Source: Akebia trifoliata
Taxonomy: Eukaryota > Streptophyta > Magnoliopsida > Ranunculales > Lardizabalaceae
Assembly: GCA_017979445.1 (NCBI GenBank)
Contig: CM030718.1
Coordinates: 21,943,021 to 22,007,020 of the forward strand
DNA length: 64,000 nt
Direction of reading: 5' to 3'
Shown piece by piece: positions 46,436-57,325 of this stretch. The notes beneath the pieces were generated by a model. The model saw only the letters and a list, made by a program, of their open reading frames with translations. It had not been told where the DNA came from and made no database searches. The position numbers were made by a program, and so were the translations under genes. The first letter of the stretch is position 1. Every line of letters starts with the position of its first letter.

Positions 46436-47316
46436 ATATCCCTGTAAAACTCAAAAAGTACTATAAAATAAAAAATCAAGCAATCCAAAAAGATCAACCT
46501 ATACCAGTTGTACAACATTGAAAGAAATCAAAATCTAACAATGAATTGCCTCAAAAGTTTCTAGACAGAGCATTTGACACTTTGTTCTAAAGCAACAACA
46601 TATCTATAATCATCTTCGTATGATCTAGGGGTTATGTAGGATCCTGACTTTTCGTCCTTGATTTACCTTTTTGTTTCTTGATACCCATAGTGATTCAATC
46701 TCCTCGTTCATCCATTTCTTCAATGCATGCCAATCCTTCAATATCGCTCTTTGATTCCTCTTCCAATAAGTGGTTTTCTTTTTGTTTGTGCCTAACTCTC
46801 ATTGATAGTCAAAATTCCTCTGCTCCTCACCAAAGAATTGGTTTCCTTTATGGAATAGAAAACTAAATAAAGAATAGAAACAATAATGAACTATCAAATA
46901 ATGAAATATCAAACTAACCAGAAGATTAAGGACTTTTCTAGCCTCAACCTATGTTTGAGAGGCTCTCCAATAGACAGAAGGTTGAAACAAGATGAAAAAA
47001 AAAATTCAGATATCAGTAATTGTTTTCAATGGATTAGGACAAAAACATAGTGATTTCTTGGGACTAAAAACATATTTAGAACATAAGAAATAAAGAGAGA
47101 TTGTTTAGAACTCATCACCAATCACTACGACTGTGATTTTCTCTTCCAAGAAAATGATGAAATGCCATAAACAGGATCTCTTTCAAGCAAGTAAACCCTT
47201 AGGATGAAGAGAATAAATAAATAAATGTACTCCTTAATTAGCCAAAAGACCCACAAAGGTAAGTTAATAAATATGCTTAAATAGAAAATTGCATGTTGCT
47301 TACGAAGAGAATTTCT
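46436..47316 (-). pseudogene. Antisense gene-like segment, copy B (right part)
   Basis: Continuation of 30432 and homologous to 13460-14457. The minus strand shows the acidic EEESKSDIEG-like block near 46740. The DEDMAEIRPLQ block is deleted: the CTCACCAAAG-to-GAATTGGTTTCC join lies near 46835. The WVEARKVLN equivalent is near 46925-46960, and the A/T-rich intron-like run is shorter than in copy A. Unassigned and non-functional. Confidence 0.4.
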
Positions 47317-47705
47317 GGAAAGAATTAAGATAATCATTCCTACAAATAGATCGATGTTCATGACATTTCATCCATCTCATCTTCATTTACAAAATTGATG
47401 AAGTGCCATGAACACGATCTGTTTATAGTGATGTGGATAGAGTTGTGGGAAAGAATTAGGATATATAATCGTTCCTACAAATAGATCATTGTTCATGGCA
47501 TTTCATCCATCTCATCTTAACTTAAGAAACTGATGAAGTGCCATGAACACGATCTATTTATAGCGATATAGATAGAATTGCTGGAAAGAATTAGGATAAT
47601 ATTTCCTACAAATAGATCAGTGTTCATGGCATTTCATCCATCTCAACTTCAGTTACAGAATTGATGAAGTGCCACGAACACGATCCATTCAGATTGATTA
47701 ACTCC
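47317..47705. repeat. Tandem hairpin triplet, block 2
   Basis: Units start at 47317, 47448 and 47583 (periods 131 and 135, as in block 1). The inverted repeat is maintained in all three. Unit 3 has one change in the right arm (CCACGAAC). Confidence 0.88.
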
Positions 47706-48194
47706 ATAGAGTGTTTTAAAACAATAAGATGAAATCTTCATATCAGGAAGTGGGGACAATAGAATGATAAAACCTAAGAAATTTGGTGAAGGGGGTGGTT
47801 TCCTATTGGTCATTTATATAGGGACTCATAAGCACATATATGGAAGGATAATAAATGTATTTCCATAAAAAGATATTGCATATCTTTTTCTATTAACTAA
47901 ATATTTCTAAATGTGTCACAGTAGCCCAAGGTAGATTTCAAATGTTGATAGCTTAAAAAAGGAAACTTGAGGCGGGGTTGGTAACTGAAAACTTGATCCA
48001 AGTTTTGGCTAAACATGTTAATCCATGAACAAATCATCACGGAAAAAAACAGATTTTAAGTTCTAAAACAAAATAATTATCGAGTCAAATAGCTGAGATC
48101 ATTTATCTGATAAATTCATTGTATACGTTCACCAAAAGGTATCAGCTAACTAAGTTGGTTAAACTTTGTGACAGTCGATACCGCTAACATATCC
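47706..48194. other. Hairpin flank with SINE-like segment, copy B
   Basis: Homologous to 383-737 and 14846-15310. The A-box-like TAACTAAGTTGG lies near 48150 and the B-box-like GTCGATACC near 48175. Confidence 0.45.
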
Positions 48195-49740
48195 GTTTTC
48201 ACCTGGTAATTACTGCCAAATAATCTCAAATGCCCCACAAAAAGAGATAATAGTGGTCGATTAGCGGAAGAGTGAAAATGTGGAATTTATTTATTTTTGT
48301 TAGGTAAGCAAGGTGATTAGTAGTTAACGAGAAGGTTAATCAATTAAACTTAAAATTCTTCCCCTGAGTTCTCTAATAGGCCAAACGAAGGCAACACAAC
48401 TTCACGTAGGATTAATCTCCCCATTAATGATCTTTACAACACAAGAAGAGTCCAAATCACAATCCGACACTCACCAAGAGATAAACCTCGATAAAGTTTG
48501 AAATAACTATTGGTGGCACCCACATTTTTCAAAGAAAATCCTGCTTTTACTTGAAACATCATCCTTCATAACAGCCCTATAAGATACACCTCGAAATCCA
48601 CCGATACAAATTTAAACCACGCTTATTTTTTGGGCTTTGTTATTTTCAAAGTTTCGTTTATTTAGTTCACACCATAATGGTTGTTATCCTCCGATCAGCG
48701 CCAGCACAATGCACATCTTGATGAGGAAGAAACCCTAAATGACATTTTTACAATCCACAAATCCCAGCCAACCTCAGAGAATCTCTCATGCACACTTTGT
48801 ATTAAAATCGCCTTTGGAATTAATGCATCACTAAATAAATTGGTCTTCCAAATAACCGGTACTGAATGAGACTGAACAAGATCATAAATCTTTTTCATTG
48901 TCTAATTATACCGTCTTTCTTGCACCCATCCATTCTCATTCCCATGATGTATCGGATACTCTAGTATCCACAACTCCCGAATCGAACATCTCCCTCCTCC
49001 CACTATGTGAAAAAAAGGGATACATTCGATGCCAAGATCTATCAAATTTAGCCAAATGTGACAGACCTTGGCGTCGCTTTTACCATTTTTGCACGTAGTG
49101 TCCCAAACTGAACTACAATGGACCACGGCCCTGTCAAGACAAGGGTCTCCCTTTAAACCAAGGGACTCATCCAATAGAGTCTTAATCCATGCACTGCACC
49201 CTCCTCATTCCAAAAGAAAGATGGCATGCATAAGGAGGATGTTTATTGATTGCTAAAACAACAACAAAATAAGGATGGAATATTGTTCCTCGATTGTTTA
49301 CATGATTATTCTCTTAATATGCTTCATTGATGTTGAAACAAAACTTAATAAAGGAAAAAAAAAAAAGAATGGGAGTTGGCTGACTTTGAACCATTTTTAG
49401 GCAATTTTTTTTTTTTTAATGTTTTTAAAAGCAACCTTTGTAGGCAAAATTATACATGCATCGCCCATATTTGTCCTCCATTTACTGGTTGGCCACCACC
49501 ACCTTGAATCCAAGTAGCTTGATTAAAGCCTAATCCAAGTGACATAAAGTGTACTATTTTTCTTAACCATTGGTATTTCTTGAGTGCAAAAACATGGAAT
49601 TCTCTATGTTAAGAATCCTTCATTAATTCTCACGTTAGAGTTGTTATCTACGTTTAAAGCTTGTGAGAGTGCCAACACAAATTGAGGAAAAGTACGCAAG
49701 GTAAATTTCACCATGAGGTCTTTAACAAAGATGTCATACT
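48195..49740 (-). pseudogene. Antisense LINE tail 2, copy B
   Basis: RNase H-like remnant near 48330-48560. The zf-RVT-like block at 48898-48695 reads VIWKTNLFSDALIPKAILIQSV and ends SSSRCALC. Further up the minus strand, 49174-48902, is RT C-terminal sequence. Stops and frame changes throughout. Poly-T/A near 49400 and 49350. Confidence 0.6.
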
Positions 49741-50070
49741 TAATTCAATTTTGGAAAAGCATGTCTAATTTTCACAGATTGATGAGGCTTTTCAAGTGGT
49801 ACCTTTACTTCTGGTGAGATTATGGCATGTTTGAGTTGTGATATGAATGTGGAGATCAATCAACTCTATCAATTAAACTAAGAAATTGATCCTTCAAGAT
49901 CAAGTAGTTTATAGAGGCAATTTCAGTAATTTTGAAATACTCAATGATGATATCACAAGACATATGCCTCCTAGATTTTTTAGAATATAGAGATAAGAAA
50001 AGACCACCACTTACATTGTGGATCGATCTGAGTCTTTAGTACTAATTTAAGGTTCTCTAAATCTAACTAT
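49741..50070. other. Decayed conserved block before TRIM copy 2
   Basis: Homologous to 16871-17200 ('tggtgagattatgg', 'atcaactctatcaattaaac'). No open frame. Confidence 0.5.
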
Positions 50071-50416
50071 TGTTGAGTGTTGTGTTATCCACCTCCGCTC
50101 TCAGGTGTCACGTGCTCGCGTATCGTGCCCCAATCGACCTATTCTTATATTCATAGTTGTGCCTTCCCCATCAAATCGGTCTTTTGGGATAAATGGTTGT
50201 CAACATAGTATCAAAGCATCAAGTTCATTTAGGTCACGGTTCAAGTCTCCTCGAGGAAAATTTTCACCTTTATGGGTGAGGGGGAGTGTTGAGTGTTGTG
50301 TTATACGCCTCCATTCCTGGGTTTTAGGTCCTCGCGTATCGTTCCCAGGTCAACCAGTGACCCTCTTGTATTTATAGTTGTGCCATCTCCTTCAAATCGG
50401 TCATTACAAGTTAACA
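50071..50416 (+). mobile_element. TRIM element, copy 2
   Basis: Left LTR 50071-50205. The primer-binding-like TAGTATCAAAGC follows at 50206, then a purine tract GTGAGGGGGAG, then the right LTR 50287-50416. It has the same position relative to the module as 17201-17551. The 90-codon open frame over it (50105-50377) is accidental. Confidence 0.85.
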
Positions 50417-50478
50417 ATTTTGCTTTTTTTGATTTATTTATTTTTTTTTTATTTTTTTTTGTCAGAAAATATATATAT

Positions 50479-50853
50479 GGGGACGGATCATGGGACATAT
50501 GTAAAATCAATGTAATAATATAAAAAATTCAAAAAATAGGTTAGAGGTTTTGGATTGATCTGATTTTTTGTAAGGACGATCTTTATGATGAGAAGATCAT
50601 CCTTAAAAAAAATCAGTCCAATCTGAAACTTCTAACCCCATCAAAAGTGATTTAGAATGTGGACCGTCGATTTTTTACGAATAAATTTTAAACCACTTTT
50701 GATGGACTCACAAGTTTCAGATTGAGATGATTTTTTGTGAGGATGATCTTCTCATCATAGAGAACATCCTAACAAAAAATAAGCTCAATCCAAAACCTCT
50801 CACCCATATTTTGAACAACCATTGTTTTTACATATGTCCCTTGATCCACCCCC
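50479..50853. mobile_element. Foldback MITE, 375 bp
   Basis: Nearly the whole element is an inverted repeat. The ends GGGGACGGATCATGGGACAT and its counterpart (complement of the right end: GGGGGTGGATCAAGGGACAT) extend inward through 'gttagaggttttggattga' and 'gatgagaagatcatcc' phrases. No coding capacity. Flanks are (TA)n-rich and no TSD can be assigned. A left-arm fragment remains at 17651-17700. The 62 bases before it (50417-50478) are T- and TA-rich. Confidence 0.8.
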
Positions 50854-51445
50854 TATAGAATATATATATCCCTACAAAACCCAAAATGTACTAAAAAAAT
50901 ATAACATCTAATAATTCAAATGGACAACATTGAAAAAAATCAAAAATTTTAAATTAATTGCCTCAAAAGCTTCTAGCCATAGCAATTGACACTTTGCTCT
51001 AAAGCAACATGTCTAAACTCATCTTCTTGCTCTCGTTCTGAAAGGGGGGTTAGGTAGGATCACGACTTTTCCTCCTTGATTTACTTTTTTTTTACTCTCG
51101 ATACCATTAGAGAATAAATCTCTTCATTCATCATTTCTTCTACACATGCCAATTCTATGATACGCACTTTGATTCCTCTTCCAATAAGTAACTCCATGAA
51201 AAAAAAAAAAAGGAGGGTAAATTCGACACCAAGGTCTATCAAATTTTCTTGGATTTAGCCAAATTCGACAGATCTAGGCATTCAATCTACCCCTTTTTCC
51301 ACATAGTGCTAGTGGTTTTCTTTTCCGTTGTGTCTGACTGTCCTTGAGAATGAGAATTCCTCTACTCCTCACAATAGAAAATTTTAAAGTTGTCTGTTCT
51401 TTGGAACTTGTTGGAGAGGCATGATTTCAGCAATATCTTCAGAGA
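50854..51445 (-). pseudogene. Antisense gene-like segment, partial copy at duplication junction
   Basis: It matches about 13455-13930 in diverged form ('ccctacaaaacccaaaatgta', 'gcctcaaaagcttctag', 'ggaacttgttggagaggc'). It carries a small extra stretch near 51195-51310 that resembles LINE 2 sequence ('cacatagtg'). It breaks off near 51445 just before gag copy C, and this looks like the edge of the segmental duplication. Confidence 0.5.
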
Positions 51446-51937
51446 GACATTAGATAACACATAAGCTCGAACTGGGTGAGGCCACCAGATAGGAAGAATG
51501 TGGAAGAGAGGCTCGGTAGCCGCATTGATGCTCAGACTGAGGAACTGAACCATATGTAGGGGACTGACATACAAAAAGGAGTAAGATTTGAAGACGTCTG
51601 TTTTTACCTCAACTTTAGACCATTGTCAGACTTCAAGTGCTCGAAACTGGAAAAATAGAACCACATAGGATGCCCTCTTGCTCACCTAAGGCTTTACTGT
51701 GGTGCCATATGCCAATTCAAAAGGAATGATAAGTTGTTAGTACAGATGTTTCAAAGAAGCTTGATGAGAATAGCATTGAACTGGTTCACCCAACTCGATC
51801 ATAGCAAGATCAGAAACTGGCAAGACTTGCCAAATATCTTCATGACCAACTATCAATTCATTGTCGATATGGTTATGGACAGGCAGATAGTGGCCAAGAT
51901 AGTAAGAAAGCCGAAGGCTATGAACCAGCTAGTGTAA
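51446..51937 (+). pseudogene. Gypsy gag fragment, copy C
   Basis: Gag begins abruptly near 51470, with no leader and no start codon: ERLGSRIDAQTEELNHM, a stop, then FKCSKLEK and CPLAHLRLY. The frame 51734-51937 is open and is the best preserved core Gag segment in the window (MFQRSLMRIALNWFTQLDHS, KIRNWQDLPNIFMTNYQF). It retains the segment deleted from copies B and D. It ends in antisense LINE, as in the other copies. Confidence 0.8.
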
Positions 51938-53640
51938 AATATTAACAAATCTCACTATATATATCATGTATTTATTGTGGTCGATTAGCAGAAGAGAAAA
52001 ATGTGAAATTTTTCTATTTTTTTTTCTTGGAGAGCATGAAATTAATTTGCCACCCTGTTCGCTTCTCGCCAATAAAACTCAAAATTGCATGAGTTGAAAA
52101 GTCTACCCTGAGTACTCTAATATGCCAAACAAAGACAACATAAATCCATACAGGATTAATCTCCCCATTAATGCTAGTAACAACATATGAAGAGTCTGGA
52201 TCACAATCCGATCAGTAGTACTTACTTTCCTTCAAGTAGCAAAGTTAAGAGCTTCTACAATAGCTTCCAATTCGGTGGTGACGATATCATTTGAGGAAAC
52301 ACCTCTTCCAACCTCAAACGTAAAACGGTCTAATCAAGCCAAAACAAACACTCCCAAAGATAGCGAGCTATATATATTTATTTTGACATCTTTGCTCTCC
52401 GACATTCTCCAAAAGATAGACCTCAGTGGAGTTTCAAAATCCTATAAGTGGCACCTCCATTTCTCAAACAAAATCCAGCTTCTGCCTGAAACAACACCCT
52501 TGATAACAGCCCTATAAAATATGCCTCAAAAATCCTCCGAGATGAATTTCAATGAGACTGATTTTTGAGACATTTTATTTTCAAAGTTACGTCTATTTCA
52601 CTCACTCCATATATGATACAGAGCAATACAAGATGCCACACACAATAAACCTTGGACAAACATGCTAGGAAAGTGAAGATTGCTTGACTTTCAAATCAGA
52701 TAGATATATGGGACTCTAAAGAAATATGGTCGTTATCGTCCAATCCATGCCAACACAAGACACATCATGATTTTAAAAGGATCCCTTTTCTTCTGTAGAT
52801 TCTCTATCGTAAGAAGCTTTATTAATCGCCATCCAGGCTATGAAGGAATGATGAGGTAGGAAACCTCAACCGCTTTCAAATGATGTTTTTCCAATCCACA
52901 AATCCCAGCCATCAGAGACTCCCATGCACTCTTTGTACTAAAATCGCCTTTGGAATTAATACATCACTAAAAAAATCAGTCTTCTACATCTTGAACCGGC
53001 AATGAATGAGACCGCACAAGATCATAAATTCTCCTCATTGTCTCATTATGGGGTCTTACTAGCACCCATGCATCCATCCTCATTCCCTGAACGGATACTC
53101 TAGCGTCCACGACTCCCAAATTGAACAATTGCCCTCCTCCCAAACTGAACTACAGTGCTGAACCCCAGCCCCGTCAAGCCAAGGGTTTCATCCAAGAGAG
53201 CCTTAGTCGATGCGCCACACCCTCCTCACTCCAAAACATAGATGGCATGCATGTGGAGGATGTGTATTGATTGCTAGAAAATCGACATGATAATGACGAA
53301 ATATTGTTCCTTGGTTGTAGGCAAACTTCTGCCTGGCCATATTTCTCCTCCATTTCTGGAACTGCAACATAAAGATTGTACTAAAGATTGTACTATTTTT
53401 CATACCACCATTGTTATTCTTGTTCTCATTTAGATGTTCTTGAGCAACAAAAGCATGGAATTCTCTAGGTTAATAATCCTTCACAATTCTCACGTTAGAG
53501 TTGCTATCCATGCTTAAAGCTTAAGAGTGCCAAAACAAAATGAGGAAAAGTAGGCAAGGGCAGTTTCAACATTAAGTCTTTCACAAAGCTTCCATATTTC
53601 CTAAGTGATTAGAAGCCTCAAAAAGCCTATTTGGATTGAT
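51938..53640 (-). pseudogene. Antisense LINE tail, copy C (zf-RVT and RNase H-like)
   Basis: RNase H-like remnant at about 52500-52020 and zf-RVT-like region at about 53000-52560, both on the minus strand and homologous to 28196-29940. Upstream on the minus strand, 53403-53203 is open and includes RHYHVDFLAINTHPPHACHL. This is weakly like the C-Y-H-R-x-D-x-A-Y-Q-G-x-H-P-P segment of Copia Gag-protease junctions, followed by LINE sequence. Not functional. Confidence 0.6.
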
Positions 53641-53925
53641 GCTAGTTCTTCAAATTAATAGGCTTTTTAAGGTGTACAGTTCCTCCTTTACGTCCCGTGG
53701 AGATTGATCAACTATATCAATTAAACAAAGAATTTGATCCTTCCAGATTAAGTTGTTTATACTTTATAGTCATCATTGATACCATAGAAGCAATTTGTGC
53801 AAATTGTGAAATACTCAGTGGTAAGACTATTGATATCATACAGATAAGGAGATTAGAAGAGATCACCACTTACATTGTGGAAGCTTTAGTACAAAAGTGA
53901 GCTTCTCTAAATCTGGACTTCTCAA
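53641..53925. other. Conserved unassigned block, copy C
   Basis: The plus-strand open frame 53697-53900 (67 codons) reads MEIDQLYQLNKEFDPSRLSC, then a hydrophobic stretch and the ITTYIVEALVQK end. It is the most continuous version of the block, keeping the segment deleted in copy A. The upstream SGEI...DSDT part is deleted. Confidence 0.4.
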
Positions 53926-54922
53926 CATGAGTAGACATGGATAAGAGCTTTCTTTTGAATAGATTACAAGTTAATCAACAATTTTTTTTCATTTGTAAAG
54001 AAAGCAAAGAAATACATGTAGACAATAAACACAGATGTATCCCTGCAAAACTCAAAATGTACTCCAAAATAAAAAATCAAGCCATCCAACATTGAAAGAA
54101 ATAAAAATCTCACAATGAATTGCCACAAAAGCTTCTAGGCATTGCATTTGACACTTTCTTCTAAATCATCTTCGTATGATCGGGGGGTTAGGAAGGATCA
54201 CGACTTTTCGTCCTTGATTTACCTTTTTGTTTCTTGATACCCATAGCGATTCAATCTCCCCATTCATCCATTTCTTCGATGCATGCCAATCCTTCAGTAT
54301 CGCTCTTTGATTCCTTTTCCATAGAGTGGTTTTCTTTCTGTTTGTGTCTAACTCTCATTGACATTCAGAATTCCTCTGCTCCTCACCATAGAAATTTTTT
54401 TAAGTTGCCAATCTTTGGAACTTGTTGAAGAGGCCTGATTTCAGCCATATCTTCATCTGTCTCCAAAGCAAAGAATTGGTTTCCTTTATGAAATAGAAAA
54501 CTAAATAAAGAACAGAAACAACAATGAAATATCAAACTAACCAGAAGATTAAGGACTTTTCTAGCCTCAACCCATGTTTGAGAGGCTTTCCAATAGACAG
54601 AAGGTTGAGACAAGATGAAAAAAAAAAAAAAAATGAGATTTCAGCAATTGTTTTCTAGGGATTAGTACAAAAACATAGTGATTTCTTGAGACTCAAAACA
54701 TATTTACAAGACAAGAGATAAAGAGAGATTGTTTAGAACTCATCACCGATCTCTACGACTGGGATTTTCCGCTACCGAGAAAATGATGAAATGTACTCCT
54801 TAATTATCCAAAAGGCCCACAAAGGTAAGTAAATAAATGTGCTTACACAGAAAATTAAATCTCCGATGTGTTGATTTATCGGGCGTCCCACAAAATTGCA
54901 TGTTGTCAACAGAAAGATTTCT
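53926..54922 (-). pseudogene. Antisense gene-like segment, copy C
   Basis: The minus strand shows PSVYWKASQTWVEARKVLN near 54600, then after an intron-like stretch DEDMAEIRPLQQVPKI near 54450, with a T-rich tract plus CAG before the first of these. The two peptide blocks match copy A almost residue for residue, whereas the intron-like DNA between them has small indels. The FHHFLGSxKSQS and MQFCGTPDKSTHRR blocks are also recognisable (near 54790 and 54900). Unassigned. Confidence 0.45.
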
Positions 54923-55310
54923 GGAAAGAATTAGGATAATCATTCCTACAAATAGATCGATGTTCATAACATTTCATCCATCTCATCTTCATTTACAAAA
55001 TTTATGAAGTGCCATGAACACGATCTGTTTATAGTGACGTGGATGTAGTTGTTGGAAAGAATTAGGACATATAATCGTTCCTACAAATAGATCATTGTTC
55101 ATGGCATTTCATCCATCTCATCTTCACTTAAGAAATTGATGAAGTGCCATGAACACGATCTTTTTATAGCGATATGGATAGAGCTGCTGGAAAGAATTAG
55201 GATAATCTTTCCTACAAATAGATCATTGTTCATGGCATTTCATCCATCTCAACTTCAGTTACAAAATTGATGAAGTGCCATGAACACGATCCATTCATAG
55301 TGATTAATTC
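54923..55310. repeat. Tandem hairpin triplet, block 3
   Basis: Units start at 54923, 55054 and 55189 (periods 131 and 135). Inverted repeat arms are preserved in units 2 and 3; unit 1 carries the 'ataacattt' change also seen in block 1. Confidence 0.88.
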
Positions 55311-55789
55311 CATAGAGTGTTTTAAAACAATGAGATAAAATCTTCAACGCAGGAAGTAAAACCTTAGAAATTTGGTGAAGAGGGCGGTTTCCTATTGGTC
55401 ATTTATATAGGCACTCATGAGAACATATATGGAAGGATAATAAATGTATTTCCATAAAAAGATATTGCAAATCTTTTTCTATTAACTAAATATTTCTAAA
55501 TCAGTCACAGTATCCCAATGTAGATTTCAAATATTGATAGCTTAAAATAGGAAACTTGAGGCGGAGTTAGTTACTGAAAACTTGATCCAAGTTTTGGCTA
55601 AACTCGTTAATCCATGAATAAATCATTGCGGAATAAACATTGGGCTTTATGTTCTAGAAACAAAATAATTATCAAGTAGAATATTTGAGATCATTTATCT
55701 GATAGATTCATTGTATACGTTCACCAAAAGGTATCAGCTAGCTAAGTTGGTTAAACTTTGTGACAGTTGATATCACTAACATAACTTTC
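55311..55789. other. Hairpin flank with SINE-like segment, copy C
   Basis: Homologous to 14846-15310. The A-box-like TAGCTAAGTTGG lies near 55740. Confidence 0.45.
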
Positions 55790-57000
55790 TTCCCCTACTA
55801 ATTACTGACAAATAATCTCAAATGCCCCACAAAAAGAGATAATAGTGGTGGATTAGCGGAAGAGTGAAAATGTGGAATTTATTTATTTTTGTTAGGTAAG
55901 CAAGGTGATTAGTAGTTAACGAGAAGGTGAATCCAAAAATTGAACCAGCCACCCTGTTTGCTTATCGTTAGTAAAACTCAAAATTCTACTCCCAAGTTCT
56001 CTAATATGCCGAACTAAGACAACACAACTTGACGTAGGATTAATCTCCCCATTAATGATCTTTACAGCACACGAAGAGTCCAAACCACAATCCGACACTC
56101 TCCAAGAGATAGATTTCGATGGAGTTTGAATTAACCATAGGTGGCACCCACATTTCTCAAAGAAAATCCTGCTTTTACCTGAAACATCATCCTTCATAAC
56201 TGCCCTATAAGATACACCTCGAAATCCACCGATATGAATTTTGGGGCTTTATTATTTTAAAAGTTTCGTGTATTTAGTTCACACTATATATGGTCATTAT
56301 CCTCCGATCAATGATAGCACAATGCACATTTTGATGAGGAAGAAACCCTAAATGACATTTTTACAATCGACAAATCCCAGCCAGTGTCAGAGATTCTCTC
56401 ATCCACTCTTTGTATTAAAATCGCCTTTGGAATTAATGCAACACTAAATAAATCGGTCTTCCACATCTTAAACCGGCAATGAATGAGACTGCACAAGATC
56501 ATAAATCCTTCTCATTGTCTAATTATACCGTCTTGCTAGCACCCATCCATCCTCATTCCCATGATATATCGGATACTCTAGTATCCACGACTCCCAAGTT
56601 GAACATCTCCCTCCTTCTACTATGAGAAAAAAGGGGTACATTCGATGCCAAGATCAGTCAAATTTAGTCAAATGTGACAAACTTGCACTTTGAATTTACC
56701 CTTTTTGCACGTAGTGTCCCAAACTAAACTACAATGGACCCCGGCCTTGTTAAGACAAGGGTCTCCCTTCAAGCCAAGCGACTGATCCAATAGAGTCTTA
56801 GTCCATGCACTGCACCCTCCTCATTCCGAAAGAAAGATGGCATGCATATGGAGAGTGTTTATTGATTGCAAAAAAAATAACAAAATAACGATGGAATATT
56901 GTTCCTCAATTGTTTACATGATGACTTGCTTGATATGCTTCATTGATGTTGGACAAAAATTAAAAAAGGAAAAAAAATATGGGAGTACTCTGAATTTGAG
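55790..57000 (-). pseudogene. Antisense LINE tail 2, copy C
   Basis: RNase H-like remnant 56197-55916 (CGLDSSCAVKIINGEI), zf-RVT-like remnant 56502-56308 (KTDLFSVALIPKAILIQRV, ending CALC), and RT C-terminal sequence near 56840-56600, all on the minus strand with stops. Closely related to 15311-16560 and 17701-18960. Confidence 0.6.
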
Positions 57001-57325
57001 CCATTTTTAGGCATTTTTTATTTTTTATTTTTTATAAGCATCCTTTGTAGGTGATCAAGTCCCAAAAAAGTAATTTCTAGGACCGTAAAAACAGAGAATT
57101 TAACCTCACTTCATTTACTATTTTCGCTAAATAAAGACAATTTTCCTAAAAGTCCAAAATTATTGATAGTTAAAGAATTTTTATTTTAATTTGCAGTCAG
57201 GAAAGCGAAAATTCTGAGACAAAAATAGGAAAAACGAGGCCAATACTACAATGCTGAAGCCAAGGCAAATCAGCCGTCCAAAATTCAGGCTGGGGTGTCT
57301 CCACCCAGACTGCACCACAGTGGTC
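57001..57325. other. LTR-like non-coding segment, second copy
   Basis: It matches 18961-19261 up to 'gcaccacagtggtcct' and then joins Gypsy LTR D at a position equivalent to 22333. Relative to the first copy, about 3.07 kb (19262-22332) is therefore absent at this junction. Confidence 0.6.

Noticed and set aside
50105..50377. 90-codon plus-strand frame
   Set aside because: It runs across both TRIM LTRs and the primer-binding site. TRIMs are non-coding and the copy at 17201 lacks the frame.
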